Source of the DNA: a virus
Length of the DNA: 34,567 bases
Direction: 5' to 3' (one strand)
Virus record (IMG/VR): IMGVR_UViG_3300034168_000549
Coordinates: 1-34,567 of that record
Part shown: positions 1 through 9,809 of the stretch, piece by piece
Numbering within the stretch: position 1 is the first letter of the stretch
Layout of the letters: the number at the start of each line of letters is the position of its first letter
Translations under genes and position numbers: made by a program
Notes under the pieces: model-generated
The model's database searches: none
What the model was told of the DNA's origin: nothing
Seen by the model: only the letters and a program-made list of their open reading frames with translations

Positions 1-3000
1 CTGTGTCATGAGATCTTTGAGATACTCGTGTGCCACGTCCATCTCTTCAGCAGTCGTCTGCTTGCCGTAGAGGTCACCGAATACTTCCAGCAGTTGACTC
101 TTGGCGAACGAATCAGCGGCATCTTCAGCAGTCTGTGCCGATATGATCTCAGCCTCATAGCGTGCCGCCTCTTTGACCGTGTCATCAGCCGAAAGGCTTG
201 CCATGTCGATGATCGTGTTCAGTTCGTCCTGCACGGTGACGATGAACTTGGATTTCGGAATCTCGCCGGCCTTGCCTTTTACAGCAGCAGATTCCAGCAT
301 CTTGTCGATGCGTTCGCCATACTCCTTCTTCAGGTATCGCTCGACCGCTTTTTCCATTTTCGGAATGCGCTCCTCGATAAACTTGAGACGTGCCTCGTCG
401 GAAGACAGTTTCACCAATGTTGATATGCTGCCAATAGTGCCGCGAATCTCGGTGGGCATCGATGACACAATTGCATCGTGAAGCTGGATCCACCCATTGA
501 GTTTATCCTTCAGCATCGCCGCCTTCGCCTGCTCTGGAGTCGTCTCTTTTTCGAGCGACTTCTTGACCCAGTCAGGAGTCTTGTCGGTGACCTTGCCGAG
601 CTTTGCAATTCGGCTTGCCTCCATCTCCGCGAGTTTGCGCTTTGCAGCACCTGGGCGACCAACATTGTAGAGTGCCTCACCTGAGATCGCTTGAGCACGC
701 TTCAACGCCATCATGCCAATCTTGAGCTTGGCATCAGGTGATCCCTCAAATAGCGGACGCAGTGACTGTTCTATTCGTCCGGTGAAGTCTGATCGGGAGA
801 TTGAGAAAGTTGGGCTAGTCGAAGAATATCTTCCCCGTCCTGTGCCAACAGAAGCGAGTCCATCACCTCCGCGAGTAATGTTTCCAATTCGTTTGGTGAG
901 TTGGTTTCCAGTGAGTCCATTTTTGAGTTCTTTCCTTGTTAGCGGTTTTGATTCCAGTTTCTTTAAATAGGCACCGTAGCTTTCGGGCGTTTCACCTGAC
1001 TTCACAATCGAATAAGCCCAGAGCGCGGCTTGAACCTGCGATGGACTCCATCCGATTTCATTGGCTATCTTTGTGAGTATCTTCTCAGCCTTATCATATT
1101 GAGACTTGCTTGGAGTGTCCACACCGAAAAGCAATCTTGCGATGTGCCGGTCAACGACCACTCTCGACAAATCACCTTCATTGGCAGCAGTGTAGTTTGC
1201 AATCTTGCGACCATTGGCAACAAGGTTATTTTTGACCGCATTGAGATTTGAAATCACCGCTGGCAGATAACCGCTCTTCTCTTCACCTCGCAGCTTCCCG
1301 TCAAATTCTTCGCCGCGCATCAGTTGCCCGAATGCTTTCAATGCCAGTCCGACATTTGCCTTCACACTTGAGGCTTGAGACGTGACCGACAAGATCTTCT
1401 GGAACAACTCAGCCGAGTCGCCAAAGAATTCATCAAGAGTCTCTTTGTGCTCAGAATACCAGTCCTTCCACGAGGCTTGAGCAAGAGCAGCATCAGTGAG
1501 TGCTTTTTTAGTGAGCAGGACACGCAGGGAGTTCTTGCGATTAGCCTTCTCCATTGAGAAGGTTGTGCCTTCAAACTCTGGAGTCTCACCATTTGCCCAC
1601 TGTGTCAGCAGTCCATTCACCTTGCCCCACTTGCTTCCGTTCAACTGCATGGATGAGCGATTATTTGCATCATCTTCAAGGTCAACGTACGCACCATCAG
1701 CAGATGTCACGATTGATTTTAAAACAGATGCTTGGGCCGAGGTAATCTTTGCGCGGCTGTGCATGGAAATCATACCGCTGTTTGCGTCGATCCTGACTGC
1801 GCCGAGACGTAGAAACCCAACCATTCGCTCCCAATTCTCTTTGTAATCAGGCATGTCTTGCCACTCAATTTCTCGATGATCCATGCCGCGCTGATCCTTC
1901 ATCCAGTCGCGAACACCTGCCTTGATTCGGAATACGCCATCTTCGCCACGTTGGTAGTCTCCAACCTGTGACTTGCCAGAAAAGTCCAGCATCGTCCCAT
2001 CTGGCAGGACGTATCCTGCCTCATAGATTGAGCGAGTTACTCCGTGGTTCTTTTTGACTTCGGCAAAGATGTCAGCAGCAGGTTTCCCATTGATGGATGG
2101 CGCGACCTTGTTTTCTGGCGTGATGCGCTCTTCTTCTAAGACAGGTGAGATGGAGAAGGTTTGGCCTTCCTGTAGACGGTTAGCCTCAATTTTTGCAAGT
2201 ATCGCATCACGCTCTTTGGCGGTAAGACCTAAAGCCGCTAACCGTGCTGCATTAGCGGCTGCAAGCTCGGCAACAATGGAATCACCGCCTCTGGGAATTG
2301 ATCCTCGATATCCTCCAACATTCCCTGAAGCACCGGCACCGTCAGTTCCGCCTGACTCGTATTGAGCATTGCCGCCAGCAGGTTTTCCTGATTTTGCCCT
2401 AGCATTGCTAATCTCTCCTCTGGCCATGCTTCCCGCATCCTCTCCTTCAAGTCTTTCGGGAGAGGCGGAAATTTGATTTGTGTTGAGTCCTTCATACTTC
2501 ATTACTAACTCCGTTGGCTTTGGATGTCTAGCTTTATCCCAACCCATTGAAGTCCAATCCGCCTCTTGGTTCTCGTTAGCCGCAGAAGAAATTTCTGACT
2601 CAGATTCAATTTTCCAACCGTGATTAGCAAACAGGGAAGCAAGAACTCCAGAAGGCTTTTTATCAGTAATGACGTTGGTTATTTTGGTAATGTTTGCGCC
2701 TTCTGATAATGCCTTATGCATCATCACATTCATTGCGCCTTTCAATGCAAGTTCGTTTGAGATTGCGTTGAACATTTCCATTGTTCCGTCTGCGTTCTTT
2801 TTGATCGCAAAGAAAATGGCAAACTTGGGCAATCTGTAAATTTTTAAAGTTTTACTTTTGAGCGCCGCATTAATTTCAGACTCTGTCATTGACACCAAAT
2901 TGGATGTCGCCACAGAATTATTTACTGCACGTATATAGTCTGCAATGTTTTTTGCCTTAGCCTTTTGAGCTACTTCCCATTGATCATTTAAAGCAGAAAT

Positions 3001-6000
3001 CATCATCAATGCACGATTTCGAGGAATGCTAAGTTTCTGCACATCGTTAATCGCATTGAAGACTTTTGGAGTCAATTTCTGCAACTTCACACTCTCTGGA
3101 AGCTTTGCTTGCATGAGATAGGTTGGACTGCTTTTTGGTGAAGCCTCCTTCATCTCCCTGACCATATCAGGGAAAGCTACATTCATTGGCACTGGTTGAC
3201 GCAGGTGCGTTACGATTTCACCTGGGAGAACTGTGTCATATGATAAGTGCTCAGGCACTCCAAAGTCTGATGCATTCAACGTGTTGTCACGCAGGCCAGT
3301 GCGTAGCCGAGTAACATCAACCTTGATCACATTAAGCATACTGCCTCCAGTGATCATGTCATATGAATCATCGCGACCCTGTCTGATCGCAGTTTCAACA
3401 TCAGGCAAACCAAGAGCAACTCCATCTTGCTTCTTCAGCCGATTCATAACGTCTGCGCGTTCTGGATAAATCAGCGTCTTGACATAGTCTTCCATCTCCT
3501 GAGCAGTCCATTGCTCTGGGAAATTCATCAGACGATTCTCGGTTGGTTCTTCTGGCTTTTTTGGTTCTTCGTATTTATCAAGAGGTCTGAGTGGTTTATA
3601 CTTTTTCCCAGCTTGATCTGCTTTTTCTTTTCTGACTGCCTCAAGTGCGCTGCGATCTTCTGCTTTTTCTAAATACTTGGCTTTTGATTTTTCCTTCTTT
3701 TCTTCCCAACTAGGCAAGGTTTCTTCATTGTATTTTTTAATAGCTTCATTGAGAGCATTCTGACCTGTTGCTCTCATCATTTTAGCAAGAGCAAGCTTCT
3801 GCGCGTCTGTTGGGTTTGAGTTCTCAACCGCATGCATGAATGACATGAACATATTGTTGTTACTCTGGTGAGCATCTTGACTCATCGCGAATACAGCAAC
3901 CAATGCCCACTCATGACCATCAGTGTCTTTCCACACTCCACCACGCTTGTCTAGGTATCCAAGAATGCCGGCAATGGCACCACGCGCAGATCGCCATGCT
4001 ACGTCAGTACCGTAGTGCAGAAGCGGATGAATCGGCCCACCTTCCCATGGCACACCAACTCCAGTGCCGCCAGCCATAAGATCTGCCATGATTGGCAGGA
4101 TTACTCGGTTTAGATATTCGCGACCTATTGTGGATGAGATGCCCAACCTGTCAGCAAGGTCGTTTGCTGCCTCTTTTGTATAAGTGCCAAGAGAGAACGA
4201 AGTCTGCCCTTCGTCAAAAGGCTGTGCGCTACCCATGCTGAAATTGATGTCTGGCGATGCTTGGTTAAACCGTTGGCTGAGAGGGATGACTTGGCCGGAC
4301 TCGTCGTAGGTTATTGGGCCGGCGGATTTTGAAGTTCTCGCCAGAACCATGTCTTTGCCTTTTTTAACAAAGCCGAGTGACTCGTAGTAACTTTCTTGAC
4401 TACCTCCTAGCGGCGTAAGTCTGAGGTCAAACAAATCCGAGATTCCTATCAAAACATCCGCAACAGTCCGTTTTGGCGCTGTTTTATTCTCAATCCATGA
4501 AATGTAAAGTTCCCCATTTTTCACCTCGTCCGTTACAATTTCAAAACCATAAGGATCTCCCTCAGTTGTTAATGAATCCCCCTCACGCAATACCGCAGCA
4601 AAATCATTTACAATCTTTCCAATGCGAGGGCCATGCTTCGCTAAAATAGCCGCCTCGTCCACCATGCGCTGGGCCTTCGCCAAGTCGCCCGCCTTAGCAG
4701 CAGCGAGATACTCAGCGTCTTGCTCTGGCGAGACACGTCCCATCGACATCGTCACGCCGGCATCCGCAGCAATGCCAGCAGCAGTGTCAACAACGGCATC
4801 TGCGTTGCGGTTGGATACATTCAGACCAACGCTCTTTTCAAGCGCAGCGACGAAGTCCTGGTTGAGTCCGTTCGCATCGTGGATCGCTTTCAATTGAGCA
4901 GCGCGATAGAGAATGTTGAGCGTCTTCTCACCGACGAGATCTATGGCATCCTTCAATTCCATGCCAGCAATGCTTGACTGGAGACTGCCAAGGTAAAGAT
5001 TGAGCGGCATGTCCGAAGTGAAGGTCGGACGCTCAACGGCCTTGGCTGTCTGCACGTAATACGACTTCGCAATGTGCGAGAATGCTTCAATGATTTCCAT
5101 ATTGGAAACCTGATTGTCGTCGCCGGTAGCGATGAGAGGCATGTGCCTCTGCCCCATCTGCATCGCCCTCTCTTTCATCTTCGCTTCGACATCTCTGATT
5201 TGCAGAATCAGTTTTGTGCGGCTCGTCGGATCACTCATTAAACGCTTCACTCCGACTTCTGCGCTTTCCTCGATGAGGTCGAGAAGACTGCCTCCTTTGT
5301 AAAGCGTGATGACTCCAACAGAGATTCCTTCGCGTTGCTCTATTGAGTTAGTGCCGAGGATCCGGTAGTTCTTATTGTCGTTTGCTTCAGACTCGAGGGT
5401 TGCATTCTCAAGCGATACATCTTCAACTGCTCCATCAATTTGATCTGTCAGTTTGATGCGCTCCTCGACTTGAGCCGCAGTCGATGGGAACAATTCACTG
5501 AAAGTCTTGGTGAACATATCAAAATCCATCAAGGTAATGTCAAGTCCCTGCTTCTCTTCAAGGCTGGCATTCATTGATGTAATGAACTGCTGTTCTGCTT
5601 TTCTTATACTAGCTTGCCTATTCTTTAAATGAAGTCTTTGAGCTTCATCCGCTTCACTGAGTGAATTGAACTGTGCGCTAATACCTGGATCAATGATTTC
5701 ACCTTTTGCATCCTTCAGAATAGGAGTTGTGAACTGATACTTTCCACCTCCAATATTTGCAACAGTTCCAAGTCCGTAATCTTTTCTGAGTTTATTGTAA
5801 AACTCAAGTGTGGCAGATGCTTTAACATTTAGCTTTGCTTCAGCTTCCTTGATCTGCTCTAGCGTAGCTTTGTTGCCTTTATCAAATCCTTTGCGGAACA
5901 ACTCATCGACATTGTTGTAGTTCCCACTCAAACCTTGAACCGTGATTTGATTTGCTAATTCAGGAGCAATTCCGCTGGCGATCATCGTGTCAGGCGATGA

Positions 6001-7575
6001 CATAAACGAGCGGGCATTCTTCACATCAACAATAGACAGTCTGCCTGCCATCAGGAAGGAGACAATCAATGCAGGGCCAAATGTTTGTTTGGCAATGTCT
6101 ATTTTTTTGGGCATGCGCTCATCCCAGTCAGATTTCGAAATGCCACTTTCGATTGACCAGTATGTTTGCCATTCAGAAAGAGCGTCCTGAAATGCCAATG
6201 GCGTTACTGTCTGCATGATCTCTTCTGAGATCTCTGTAGCAGTCCCAATTGCAGATCGGGTAGCAATGCGAATCGCTGCATTCTTGATGCTGCTGGTTGG
6301 TGCCTTCAGCCATTTATCGATGAATGGAATTTTGATCTTTCCCAATGGGATCGCATTGGAAAGAAACTCTTGCGCTGCCATAATTGGAGCAGATGCAAAT
6401 GCAACCATCTCAGCATTCTCAATCGATGCGCCGGCATTCACCGCTTCAATAGTTGCCTCATCCCTGAACTGACCGGTCATGATAGCAATCGACACTGGAC
6501 TATTGATGAACGTCGCCGCCATAATCGGAGCCATACGAGCAACACCGATGCCGGTTTCTTCCCACCAATTATTCCCAACAATTGGGCTGATCTTATTGTG
6601 TGCCATCATTTTGACCTGGCCTGCCAAGATTTGGAGTTCTCGACGCTTTCCTGCATATTGAGCAGTCGCCTTTGCTACCTCTGGCACATTCATGGAAGAC
6701 ATCTCAATGCCAGCACCAGAATAGAAAATGGATTCCGCCAAGTTAACTGTTCCGCTAACTGCTTTTTCAGCCTCGCGATCCATTGCTGTTGCCAGTTTCT
6801 GGAGATATGACTGCTTCTCTTTTGGTGTCGCAGCACCGACTTCACCGATGGCATTGATCACAAGCAGACGCTCTTTTGGTGGCAATGGCAACAGACTCTC
6901 TGCCACCTTTGCAAACGTATCAGAAACGCCTTCAGCCTTTGCGTCGTAACCTTCAATGGTCTTTGCCGCCTGATCAATAATGGTGCGGTATGGAGCAAGC
7001 TTTTGCGTGTATTCAAAGTGCAGATCTCCAATCGATTGATGATAATCTTTGATGCGACCTGCCACCGGTGAACCGGTCAATCCAACATTGAATTCATTGA
7101 TTGCGCTATCGGCTGTGAGATCTCGTGCCGCTGCATTGAATGCAAGATTGTGAGCATTGTCACTGGCTTTGTAATCTTCACTGACAAGTTGGTAGAACTC
7201 ATCATCGGTGACGCTCTTCTTCGGTGACTTGAAATACTGTTGGGCGTATGTGTCTTGATATGCCGGCAATGTCAGATTGAAATGATCGACAGGCTTTTTC
7301 TCGCGACGAGCAAGCCAGGCAGTATTGGCGGCACCACGCTTGACGCTTGTGATCTCTTCAGGAGAAGTTCCATAGCCGGCCATGATGTTGTCATCAATCT
7401 TCACGCCTTCGACTGTCGGGGTCGAGAATGCCGTTTTGATGCTTTTATCAATCTTGAAATCTTCAGCCTTGAAGTATTCATCAAGCGCAGTTGCCATCTT
7501 GAATTTCTCACCATCAGGAACCTGTGGATCTTCAATACTTACTGCGAATTCTTTTGCCTTAGTTTCGTCAATCAT
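1..7575 (-). CDS. Giant polyvalent ejected virion protein, C-terminus beyond window (partial)
   Basis: The frame is open from the ATG at 7575 to the left edge, giving 2525 codons with the C-terminus missing. It is the last gene of the tail module, the position of T7 gp16, so I infer a virion protein ejected into the cell. Residues about 330-475 (NNWWEETGIGVARMAPIMAA onward) are Ala/Gly-rich hydrophobic helices like the membrane-active part of phage polyvalent proteins. Residues about 985-1113 end with ITYDESGQVIPLSQRFNQ, a linker typical of those proteins; YYESLGF just before it resembles a GNAT C-terminus. Residues about 1731-1764 are a Gly/Ser-rich linker. Residues about 1846-1972 (YVLPDGTMLDFSG, DHREIEW, AYVDLED) match a large-polyvalent-protein domain, and about 2069-2186 (VVVDRHIARLLFG, QVQAALWAY) a DUF7178-like domain. 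Charged helices follow. No lytic transglycosylase motif was seen. The leader has no Shine-Dalgarno site. Confidence 0.85.
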   Translation of the reverse strand, partial: MIDETKAKEFAVSIEDPQVPDGEKFKMATALDEYFKAEDFKIDKSIKTAFSTPTVEGVKIDDNIMAGYGTSPEEITSVKRGAANTAWLARREKKPVDHFNLTLPAYQDTYAQQYFKSPKKSVTDDEFYQLVSEDYKASDNAHNLAFNAAARDLTADSAINEFNVGLTGSPVAGRIKDYHQSIGDLHFEYTQKLAPYRTIIDQAAKTIEGYDAKAEGVSDTFAKVAESLLPLPPKERLLVINAIGEVGAATPKEKQSYLQKLATAMDREAEKAVSGTVNLAESIFYSGAGIEMSSMNVPEVAKATAQYAGKRRELQILAGQVKMMAHNKISPIVGNNWWEETGIGVARMAPIMAATFINSPVSIAIMTGQFRDEATIEAVNAGASIENAEMVAFASAPIMAAQEFLSNAIPLGKIKIPFIDKWLKAPTSSIKNAAIRIATRSAIGTATEISEEIMQTVTPLAFQDALSEWQTYWSIESGISKSDWDERMPKKIDIAKQTFGPALIVSFLMAGRLSIVDVKNARSFMSSPDTMIASGIAPELANQITVQGLSGNYNNVDELFRKGFDKGNKATLEQIKEAEAKLNVKASATLEFYNKLRKDYGLGTVANIGGGKYQFTTPILKDAKGEIIDPGISAQFNSLSEADEAQRLHLKNRQASIRKAEQQFITSMNASLEEKQGLDITLMDFDMFTKTFSELFPSTAAQVEERIKLTDQIDGAVEDVSLENATLESEANDNKNYRILGTNSIEQREGISVGVITLYKGGSLLDLIEESAEVGVKRLMSDPTSRTKLILQIRDVEAKMKERAMQMGQRHMPLIATGDDNQVSNMEIIEAFSHIAKSYYVQTAKAVERPTFTSDMPLNLYLGSLQSSIAGMELKDAIDLVGEKTLNILYRAAQLKAIHDANGLNQDFVAALEKSVGLNVSNRNADAVVDTAAGIAADAGVTMSMGRVSPEQDAEYLAAAKAGDLAKAQRMVDEAAILAKHGPRIGKIVNDFAAVLREGDSLTTEGDPYGFEIVTDEVKNGELYISWIENKTAPKRTVADVLIGISDLFDLRLTPLGGSQESYYESLGFVKKGKDMVLARTSKSAGPITYDESGQVIPLSQRFNQASPDINFSMGSAQPFDEGQTSFSLGTYTKEAANDLADRLGISSTIGREYLNRVILPIMADLMAGGTGVGVPWEGGPIHPLLHYGTDVAWRSARGAIAGILGYLDKRGGVWKDTDGHEWALVAVFAMSQDAHQSNNNMFMSFMHAVENSNPTDAQKLALAKMMRATGQNALNEAIKKYNEETLPSWEEKKEKSKAKYLEKAEDRSALEAVRKEKADQAGKKYKPLRPLDKYEEPKKPEEPTENRLMNFPEQWTAQEMEDYVKTLIYPERADVMNRLKKQDGVALGLPDVETAIRQGRDDSYDMITGGSMLNVIKVDVTRLRTGLRDNTLNASDFGVPEHLSYDTVLPGEIVTHLRQPVPMNVAFPDMVREMKEASPKSSPTYLMQAKLPESVKLQKLTPKVFNAINDVQKLSIPRNRALMMISALNDQWEVAQKAKAKNIADYIRAVNNSVATSNLVSMTESEINAALKSKTLKIYRLPKFAIFFAIKKNADGTMEMFNAISNELALKGAMNVMMHKALSEGANITKITNVITDKKPSGVLASLFANHGWKIESESEISSAANENQEADWTSMGWDKARHPKPTELVMKYEGLNTNQISASPERLEGEDAGSMARGEISNARAKSGKPAGGNAQYESGGTDGAGASGNVGGYRGSIPRGGDSIVAELAAANAARLAALGLTAKERDAILAKIEANRLQEGQTFSISPVLEEERITPENKVAPSINGKPAADIFAEVKKNHGVTRSIYEAGYVLPDGTMLDFSGKSQVGDYQRGEDGVFRIKAGVRDWMKDQRGMDHREIEWQDMPDYKENWERMVGFLRLGAVRIDANSGMISMHSRAKITSAQASVLKSIVTSADGAYVDLEDDANNRSSMQLNGSKWGKVNGLLTQWANGETPEFEGTTFSMEKANRKNSLRVLLTKKALTDAALAQASWKDWYSEHKETLDEFFGDSAELFQKILSVTSQASSVKANVGLALKAFGQLMRGEEFDGKLRGEEKSGYLPAVISNLNAVKNNLVANGRKIANYTAANEGDLSRVVVDRHIARLLFGVDTPSKSQYDKAEKILTKIANEIGWSPSQVQAALWAYSIVKSGETPESYGAYLKKLESKPLTRKELKNGLTGNQLTKRIGNITRGGDGLASVGTGRGRYSSTSPTFSISRSDFTGRIEQSLRPLFEGSPDAKLKIGMMALKRAQAISGEALYNVGRPGAAKRKLAEMEASRIAKLGKVTDKTPDWVKKSLEKETTPEQAKAAMLKDKLNGWIQLHDAIVSSMPTEIRGTIGSISTLVKLSSDEARLKFIEERIPKMEKAVERYLKKEYGERIDKMLESAAVKGKAGEIPKSKFIVTVQDELNTIIDMASLSADDTVKEAARYEAEIISAQTAEDAADSFAKSQLLEVFGDLYGKQTTAEEMDVAHEYLKDLMTQ

Positions 7576-7595
7576 TTGGATTCAGTCTGTTTGTT

Positions 7596-9155
7596 TTATT
7601 TTTTCTGCTCGTTGAGAATGCTTTGAACTCGTGATTGAGTATTCTCCCAATTTACTCTTGGCAGAAGTGGATTTACTGATCCTGCACCCGACAGTTTTAA
7701 AATGCTTTTGAATGATGAATTCATTAACTTTTTCAATGACTCAAAGTTTTGCTGTTCCTTTGGCAATTTATTGAATTCATCTTTAATTTGAGATTCAAGA
7801 GTCTGTTGAGCCATTAAGGCTTTCACTCTTTTGGGTGAGTCCTTGTCATCTTTCTCATCACCAAGATCACCGAAGTGTCCGCTGCGGTAAAGTTCATTGA
7901 ATATGGTGTGTGTCTCAGATGAGAATTCAGAGAATCCAGTGGGCTTGCCGTCTTTGATTCTCTTTTCAAATTCAAATTTAAGACCATCAGCCATATCTGG
8001 TCGATATTTCCTCATGCTTGAAATTGATTTGGCGATCTGCGCTCTGGTGGCACTATCGACATCTTTTTCAGAATCGTAATTCTTAATCAATGCCATTGTG
8101 TCTTGATTGAGCTTTAACGCCTGATCTTCACTCGATGGGCCAGGGTTTCTAAACATCTTCTCAATCTCTAATTTCTGCGAAGTATCGCTCCATTTGAAAA
8201 GAGGTTTTGCCTCTTCAAAGGTTTTTACCTGCCCATCAATTGCAAGATTGACAACTGCTTCTGCTTCTGAGCTTTGATATCTTTTGAGTGTATTTTGAGA
8301 TTGAATAATCAATGAGGCGCGATCATCAGAATTTAACCACGGAAGATAATTTTTGTCAGCTTGTAACTTGTTTGCATTGCCAATTGGATCTTCGTTTCTA
8401 TGATCAGAATCAATAGCCAATTGCTTCTGCTTATCAGCAGAATCATTGATTAGTTTGTAGTTCTCTTCAGAGATATGATTTTTGGCAAACATTTCATTCG
8501 CCATTACACTTATTTGATCGGCTGCATCAGCAGTCCCTTCTTTTCTTAACGCTCCAACGGTATTGCTGAAATCGTTCAAGATTTGTGTTCTTTCTGATTC
8601 ATTGATATCGTTGGAAAGTCGGTCTATTTGCCAAGATGGAAGAATTGATTTGGCAGCAGTTATGGCGGAGCGTCCAGCATCCCATTGTCTTGCTGATTTT
8701 GCTGAATCTATAGCAGACAACACACGGTTTTCAGACTGCTTAAACACATCAGCCTGGACACGAATCGAACCATTTGTGCTCCAGTTGGAAACCTTGCTTT
8801 CAAGATGAAGACGAGCCTCTGGCGTGAGTGCCATTGTCTTCACATCATCACCAACCTTGGCTGAGATCTCAGCCCATTTCTTGCCCCAATTGGCATCATC
8901 ATTCATGCCTTCAGGCGACTGCTGATATGTGATGAAGTCCTTGTGCGCCTTGTCCATCGACAGAGTGGCAGCGGTGACATTAGTGATATCATCCGCCTTC
9001 TTCTTCATCTCGATCATCTTCATTCCAGCCTGACCAAGATTCATCAACCCTTCACCAATGGCAGCATTTGTTGCCGCTGGAAGATTCGGCGTTTGAATCG
9101 TTGCGTTGCCAGTAGCCTGTGGCGTTGGACTTTGTAAGATTGGTATGCGTGCCAT
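7596..9155 (-). CDS. Internal virion protein (gp15-like position)
   Basis: A 519-residue, mostly helical, charged protein with a Pro/Thr/Ala-rich N-terminus (MARIPILQSPTPQATGNA) followed by long heptad-like stretches such as GLMNLGQAGMKMIEMKKKAD. I see no catalytic motif, signal peptide or membrane segment. It sits between a gp14-like protein and the giant ejected protein, with gaps of 3 and 20 bases. That is the place of T7 gp15, the middle protein of the internal core that forms the DNA-ejection conduit. The role comes from position and composition, not from a clear sequence match. The leader (GGATTATAATTTATG) has only a weak GGA. Confidence 0.65.
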   Translation of the reverse strand: MARIPILQSPTPQATGNATIQTPNLPAATNAAIGEGLMNLGQAGMKMIEMKKKADDITNVTAATLSMDKAHKDFITYQQSPEGMNDDANWGKKWAEISAKVGDDVKTMALTPEARLHLESKVSNWSTNGSIRVQADVFKQSENRVLSAIDSAKSARQWDAGRSAITAAKSILPSWQIDRLSNDINESERTQILNDFSNTVGALRKEGTADAADQISVMANEMFAKNHISEENYKLINDSADKQKQLAIDSDHRNEDPIGNANKLQADKNYLPWLNSDDRASLIIQSQNTLKRYQSSEAEAVVNLAIDGQVKTFEEAKPLFKWSDTSQKLEIEKMFRNPGPSSEDQALKLNQDTMALIKNYDSEKDVDSATRAQIAKSISSMRKYRPDMADGLKFEFEKRIKDGKPTGFSEFSSETHTIFNELYRSGHFGDLGDEKDDKDSPKRVKALMAQQTLESQIKDEFNKLPKEQQNFESLKKLMNSSFKSILKLSGAGSVNPLLPRVNWENTQSRVQSILNEQKK

Positions 9156-9158
9156 AAA

Positions 9159-9809
9159 TTATAATCCAGATGGTCTGGCTGATACGGGTTTTGGAGTATA
9201 TCCTGAAGGGACTGTCGATCCTCCGGTTTTCTGTGGTCGAGTGCTGTATCCTTGATAAGCCTGGCCGGCGATGTTTCCGATGTCAGAAATCAATTTTGCG
9301 GTGCCTTGAGCTTTGATTGCTGAGGATTGCTGTTGTCCCATTGCTAAGAGCGACTGCCCCTCATAGGACAGTTGACGCTGAGACAGATCAGCCATGTGCT
9401 GCTGGTCGCTCAATTCAGTCTGTTGCTTTGCCCATGTGTCTGCTTCTAACGCTAGGCTTGTGCCTGTTCCGATAGTTGCTCCACTTGCAGCCATTGCTGC
9501 TGTCTGCTGCGCTCTAAACCTTGCCTGCTCGGTTACTGCTCGACGTTGGTTCTCTTCATTCTGTTGAGCTTGTCGGATTTGCTCCTGACCGATGGCTTTG
9601 TTCTGCGCTTCGGCATTCAGTTCAGCCTGCTTTGCAGCAGTTTTGGATGCATCATACGAAATATATGCGCCCGCTGCGCCAGTCGCCGCTGATACCCCTA
9701 ACCCGATGAGCGCAATCGTTGTAGGCTCATTGCAGGGCGGAACATTTAACCATCCGAAATTGGCGCAGTGTAATGGGAAGAAATCAAGGCAATCTTGGTG
9801 TGATCTCAT
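9159..9809 (-). CDS. Internal virion protein (gp14-like)
   Basis: 216 residues. Residues 26-54 (PCNEPTTIALIGLGVSAATG, then an AYISY segment) resemble the Cys-Glu-Pro plus hydrophobic Ala/Gly helix that opens podoviral gp14-like internal core proteins. A long Gln/Ala-rich coiled coil (residues about 55-170) and a Pro/Ser/Thr-rich tail follow. Proteins of this kind are ejected early and help form a channel in the outer membrane. Relatives usually begin right at the Cys-Glu-Pro motif, but here no in-frame ATG, GTG or TTG lies between it and the ATG at 9809. That gives about 25 extra N-terminal residues and a 26-base overlap with the upstream gene. The start is therefore forced rather than supported by a ribosome site. 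Confidence 0.65.
   Translation of the reverse strand: MRSHQDCLDFFPLHCANFGWLNVPPCNEPTTIALIGLGVSAATGAAGAYISYDASKTAAKQAELNAEAQNKAIGQEQIRQAQQNEENQRRAVTEQARFRAQQTAAMAASGATIGTGTSLALEADTWAKQQTELSDQQHMADLSQRQLSYEGQSLLAMGQQQSSAIKAQGTAKLISDIGNIAGQAYQGYSTRPQKTGGSTVPSGYTPKPVSARPSGL

Noticed and set aside
6214-6233. Palindrome GATCTC-TTCT-GAGATC inside the giant gene
   Set aside because: Its core (GATCTC-N4-GAGATC) differs in register from TCTCA-N4-TGAGA and it lies within coding DNA, so it is probably chance.
6370-6810. Plus-strand frame opposite the giant gene
   Set aside because: Composition (His/Arg/Cys-rich) is typical of antisense reading, and the minus-strand frame is uninterrupted.
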